A DNA stretch of 7,581 nt from Atopobiaceae bacterium UBA7016 (GTDB lineage Bacteria; Actinomycetota; Coriobacteriia; Coriobacteriales; Atopobiaceae). The stretch lies in NCBI GenBank assembly GCA_002449555.1, contig DJXA01000031.1, forward strand, positions 1 to 7,581, given 5' to 3'. The position numbers were made by a program, and so were the translations under genes. The notes under the pieces are model-generated. The model was not told the DNA's origin, searched no databases, and was given only the letters and a program-made list of their open reading frames with translations. Below are positions 6,343 through 7,581 of this stretch, piece by piece (position 1 is the first letter of the stretch; each line of letters begins with the position of its first letter).

Positions 6343-6586
6343 AGTACTCGGTCTCAAGCACGTCGAGGTGGTAGGCCTCTTTGAATTGGCGCTCGTCAGC
6401 CTCGGTGCGAAGCAGCATGACCTCAGTGAAATGGCCTGTAGTCTTGTCCTTGAAGCCGGCCACGCGCTCCCCGGTGCAGATGGAGGCGCGGATGATGGGG
6501 CGCTGCGTCTGAGGATCGTACGGTACGAGGTCAGAAAGCGCCTGCTTGCGGTGCCTGAAACCCAGCTTCTCCAGTATCGAGCCCAT
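6341..6586 (-). CDS. Conserved small cytosolic protein of anaerobes, function unknown
   Basis: This 81-residue protein has no signal peptide or membrane segment. The recognisable block is RASICTGERVAGFKDKTTGHFTEVMLLR (about residues 33-60), with a single cysteine, followed by an acidic tail ending in LETEY. I recall short Clostridia and Coriobacteria proteins with the same 'CSICTGEQVAGFKD..TGKF.EVMLIR' core. Some carry the automatic label aspartate dehydrogenase, which the size and sequence do not support: there is no Rossmann motif. The ATG at 6586 is the natural start of the similarity (MGSILEKLGFRHRKQ), but its upstream region (GGGACGGTGA) gives only a weak ribosome binding site, which may mean low or regulated translation. 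It is divergent from the 119-residue protein gene and shares its regulatory gap, and its stop is buried in the 6308-6342 stem-loop. Confidence 0.75.
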   Translation of the reverse strand: MGSILEKLGFRHRKQALSDLVPYDPQTQRPIIRASICTGERVAGFKDKTTGHFTEVMLLRTEADERQFKEAYHLDVLETEY

Positions 6587-6605
6587 GTTTCACCGTCCCA
6601 GACAT

Positions 6606-6657
6606 TCGTGTGCCAATACTCGCCATTCTCGCACACGACGGGATGTGCGAGAATGGC
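6606..6657. promoter_or_regulatory. Perfect 14-bp inverted repeat with an overlapping alternative stem
   Basis: GCCATTCTCGCACA (6622-6635) and TGTGCGAGAATGGC (6644-6657) are exact inverted copies with an 8-base loop. In addition, TCGTGTGC (6606-6613) is perfectly complementary to GCACACGA (6631-6638), which overlaps the left arm, so the two stems exclude each other. The element fills the gap between the divergent starts at 6586 and 6691, ending 21 bases before the AAAGGAG of the + gene. No T-tract follows. It could be a palindromic operator for a dimeric repressor or a leader RNA switch. A possible -10 (AATACT, 6615-6620) would start + transcripts at the large hairpin. Confidence 0.65.
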
Positions 6658-6690
6658 AATGCAAGGCTTTCAATCGCAAAGGAGTTATCA

Positions 6691-7050
6691 ATGGACAAGG
6701 AACTGTTTGACTACACCGCCGCCAAGGTTGAGGAGCTGCTCGCCGCTGGCTCAAGCTCCGCTACCACCCGCGAGGCCGCTCAGGGTTGGAAGGACGCCAT
6801 CGCGGCGGGCAAGGACGCCGACGAAGCCACCAAGGCCCTGCTCGACGCCATCGACCAGCACCACACCACCATCGACGAGCTCATCGCCTTTGCCTCTGGC
6901 GCCGCCAAGGACATCATGGGCGAGGAGGTTGCTGCTGGCATGCTCGCCCACGCTCAGGAGATCAAGGCCCAGGGCGCCAAGTACTGCGACTGCGCCGCCT
7001 GCACCGCCACGCACGAACTGCTCGCCAAGCACGGCCGTCCGGTGCTATAA
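6691..7050 (+). CDS. Small helical protein with a C-x-C-x2-C motif (often labelled 'Hsp90'), function unknown
   Basis: A 119-residue soluble protein, predicted mostly alpha-helical and rich in Ala, Glu and Lys. Near the C-terminus it carries KYCDCAACTATHELLAKHG, with Cys99, Cys101 and Cys104, a plausible metal or redox site. I recall a family of similar-length proteins in Lachnospiraceae and relatives (start 'MDKE', core 'EIKAAGAKYCDCPAC', N-terminal segment 'AAQAWLDA'). Some are labelled molecular chaperone Hsp90, a name not supported here: there is no GHKL ATPase motif and the length is about one sixth of Hsp90. ATG 6691 is chosen because AAAGGAG (6678-6684) precedes it by six bases; an upstream in-frame start at 6610 would translate through the inverted repeat. 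It is monocistronic, with a terminator 30 bases after the stop, and its codon use is strongly biased to C-ending codons, hinting at good expression. Confidence 0.82.
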   Translation: MDKELFDYTAAKVEELLAAGSSSATTREAAQGWKDAIAAGKDADEATKALLDAIDQHHTTIDELIAFASGAAKDIMGEEVAAGMLAHAQEIKAQGAKYCDCAACTATHELLAKHGRPVL

Positions 7051-7081
7051 GCACTCTCGCTGCGCAATAAACTGCAGGTAC

Positions 7082-7119
7082 GCGGGGGGAGGTCCAGCGC
7101 TTTGGGCCCCCCGCTTTCT
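7082..7119 (+). terminator. Rho-independent terminator of the 119-residue protein gene
   Basis: GCGGGGGG (7082-7089) pairs with CCCCCCGC (7107-7114), with a further short CCA/TGG stem inside (7094-7096 with 7103-7105), followed by TTTCT (7115-7119). The T-tract is short, but the stem is very GC-rich and sits 31 bases after the stop at 7050. The minus-strand permease ends at 7138, so this also separates convergent genes; no T-tract exists for that direction. Confidence 0.65.
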
Positions 7120-7137
7120 GTGACGCACATATGCCAC

Positions 7138-7581
7138 CTACGCCACCTGATGCAGCTTGAACGCACGTACCGCGAGCGGCGTGGACACCACGAGCAACAC
7201 GGCGTACAGAGCGGCCAGCACCGTGGGCAGGTCGGCCACAAGCGGCCCCACCGCATACGACGCCATGTAGATGTACTCGTAGCTTAAGCCGCTGAACGGC
7301 GTAAGCAGGGCAATCTTGGCGAGCGGCGTCGCAAACAGCATGATGATTCCCAAAAACACGACCGCCATCGGAATGACGGCCGCGGGCATAGTTGAGCGGA
7401 ACACCGAGGACAGCAGCAGCGTGACGGCCACCATGCCAAGCATCACCACGTACCCGACCGCGTATGACACCATTACGGTCTGGCCAATCGTCAGCGGATA
7501 CGGATTGTCAAAGCCGGCCGAGACCTGAAGCGGCAGGCTCCACCCTTCCGCTCCATAGATACCAACGTGCAGGCCAACGAC
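7138..7581 (-). CDS. ABC-2 type transporter permease, C-terminal part (5' end outside window)
   Basis: The minus-strand frame is open from the window edge to TAG at 7140-7138, giving 147 residues with no stop. An internal ATG at 7473 should not be taken as the start, because 36 more in-frame codons lie upstream (including GIYGAEGWSLPLQVSAGF and the NPYPLTIGQT block). At least three hydrophobic helices follow (about visible residues 38-60, 66-88 and 115-136), then a short tail ending FKLHQVA. The helical pattern and a large extracytoplasmic-looking stretch before them fit the C-terminal half of ABC-2 family permeases. Its ATPase, if linked, must lie beyond the right edge. Its last helix-rich segment does not resemble the LanE- and LanG-like permeases closely, so it is probably part of a separate transporter. 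Confidence 0.72.
   Translation of the reverse strand, partial: VVGLHVGIYGAEGWSLPLQVSAGFDNPYPLTIGQTVMVSYAVGYVVMLGMVAVTLLLSSVFRSTMPAAVIPMAVVFLGIIMLFATPLAKIALLTPFSGLSYEYIYMASYAVGPLVADLPTVLAALYAVLLVVSTPLAVRAFKLHQVA

Noticed and set aside
6230..7123. 297-codon + strand open frame running through the end of the kinase, the small gene and the 119-residue gene
   Set aside because: It overlaps three better supported genes, has Pro/Ser/Arg-rich low-complexity translation and no family-like segment.
1..7581. CRISPR arrays, tRNA or rRNA genes, insertion sequences
   Set aside because: No regularly spaced repeats, cloverleaf-like segments, transposase motifs or target-site duplications were found by eye.

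Overview
The window is GC-rich and densely coded, with strong GGAGG-type ribosome binding sites and frequent 4-base or 1-base gene junctions. Gene content and protein style (a CprABC/LanFEG-like lantibiotic transporter with a CprRK-like two-component system, plus two tiny cytosolic proteins typical of gut anaerobes) suggest a Gram-positive anaerobe. The best fit is a Coriobacteriia-type actinobacterium (Olsenella/Collinsella/Atopobium relatives). The taxon is an inference from style, not from a marker gene.

Layout. (1) 1-440: a decayed + strand fragment resembling the C-terminal core of a PrsW-family intramembrane protease, ending inside a strong stem-loop terminator. (2) 441-1724, minus strand: a multi-membrane-span sensor histidine kinase of the LytS/YesM type (His_kinase + HATPase) with no response regulator in the window. 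Its best ribosome binding site points to an ATC start codon. (3) 1814-4195, minus strand: a tightly coupled lanF-lanE-lanG type operon, one ABC ATPase and two six-span permeases. (4) 4345-6303, plus strand: a divergent OmpR-family response regulator and its histidine kinase, overlapping by ATGA. (5) 6304-7119: a long stem-loop, a small minus-strand protein, a divergent promoter region with a perfect 14-bp inverted repeat, a 119-aa plus-strand protein with a C-x-C-x2-C motif, and a terminator. (6) 7138-7581, minus strand: the C-terminal half of an ABC-2 type permease that runs off the window.

How the parts work together. The most coherent unit is region 3 plus 4. A membrane-bound kinase (lanK-like) probably senses a cationic antimicrobial peptide or lantibiotic and phosphorylates the OmpR-type regulator. 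The regulator probably binds an 11-bp-phased direct repeat in the divergent intergenic region and induces the lanFEG-like exporter, which removes the peptide from the membrane. No precursor peptide or lanthionine synthetase gene is visible, so this looks like resistance rather than producer self-immunity. The LytS-like kinase lies downstream of the transporter genes in the same direction and may be partly co-transcribed. The two small proteins at 6341-7050 belong to conserved but uncharacterised families. The competing stem-loops between them are the least explained structure in the window.
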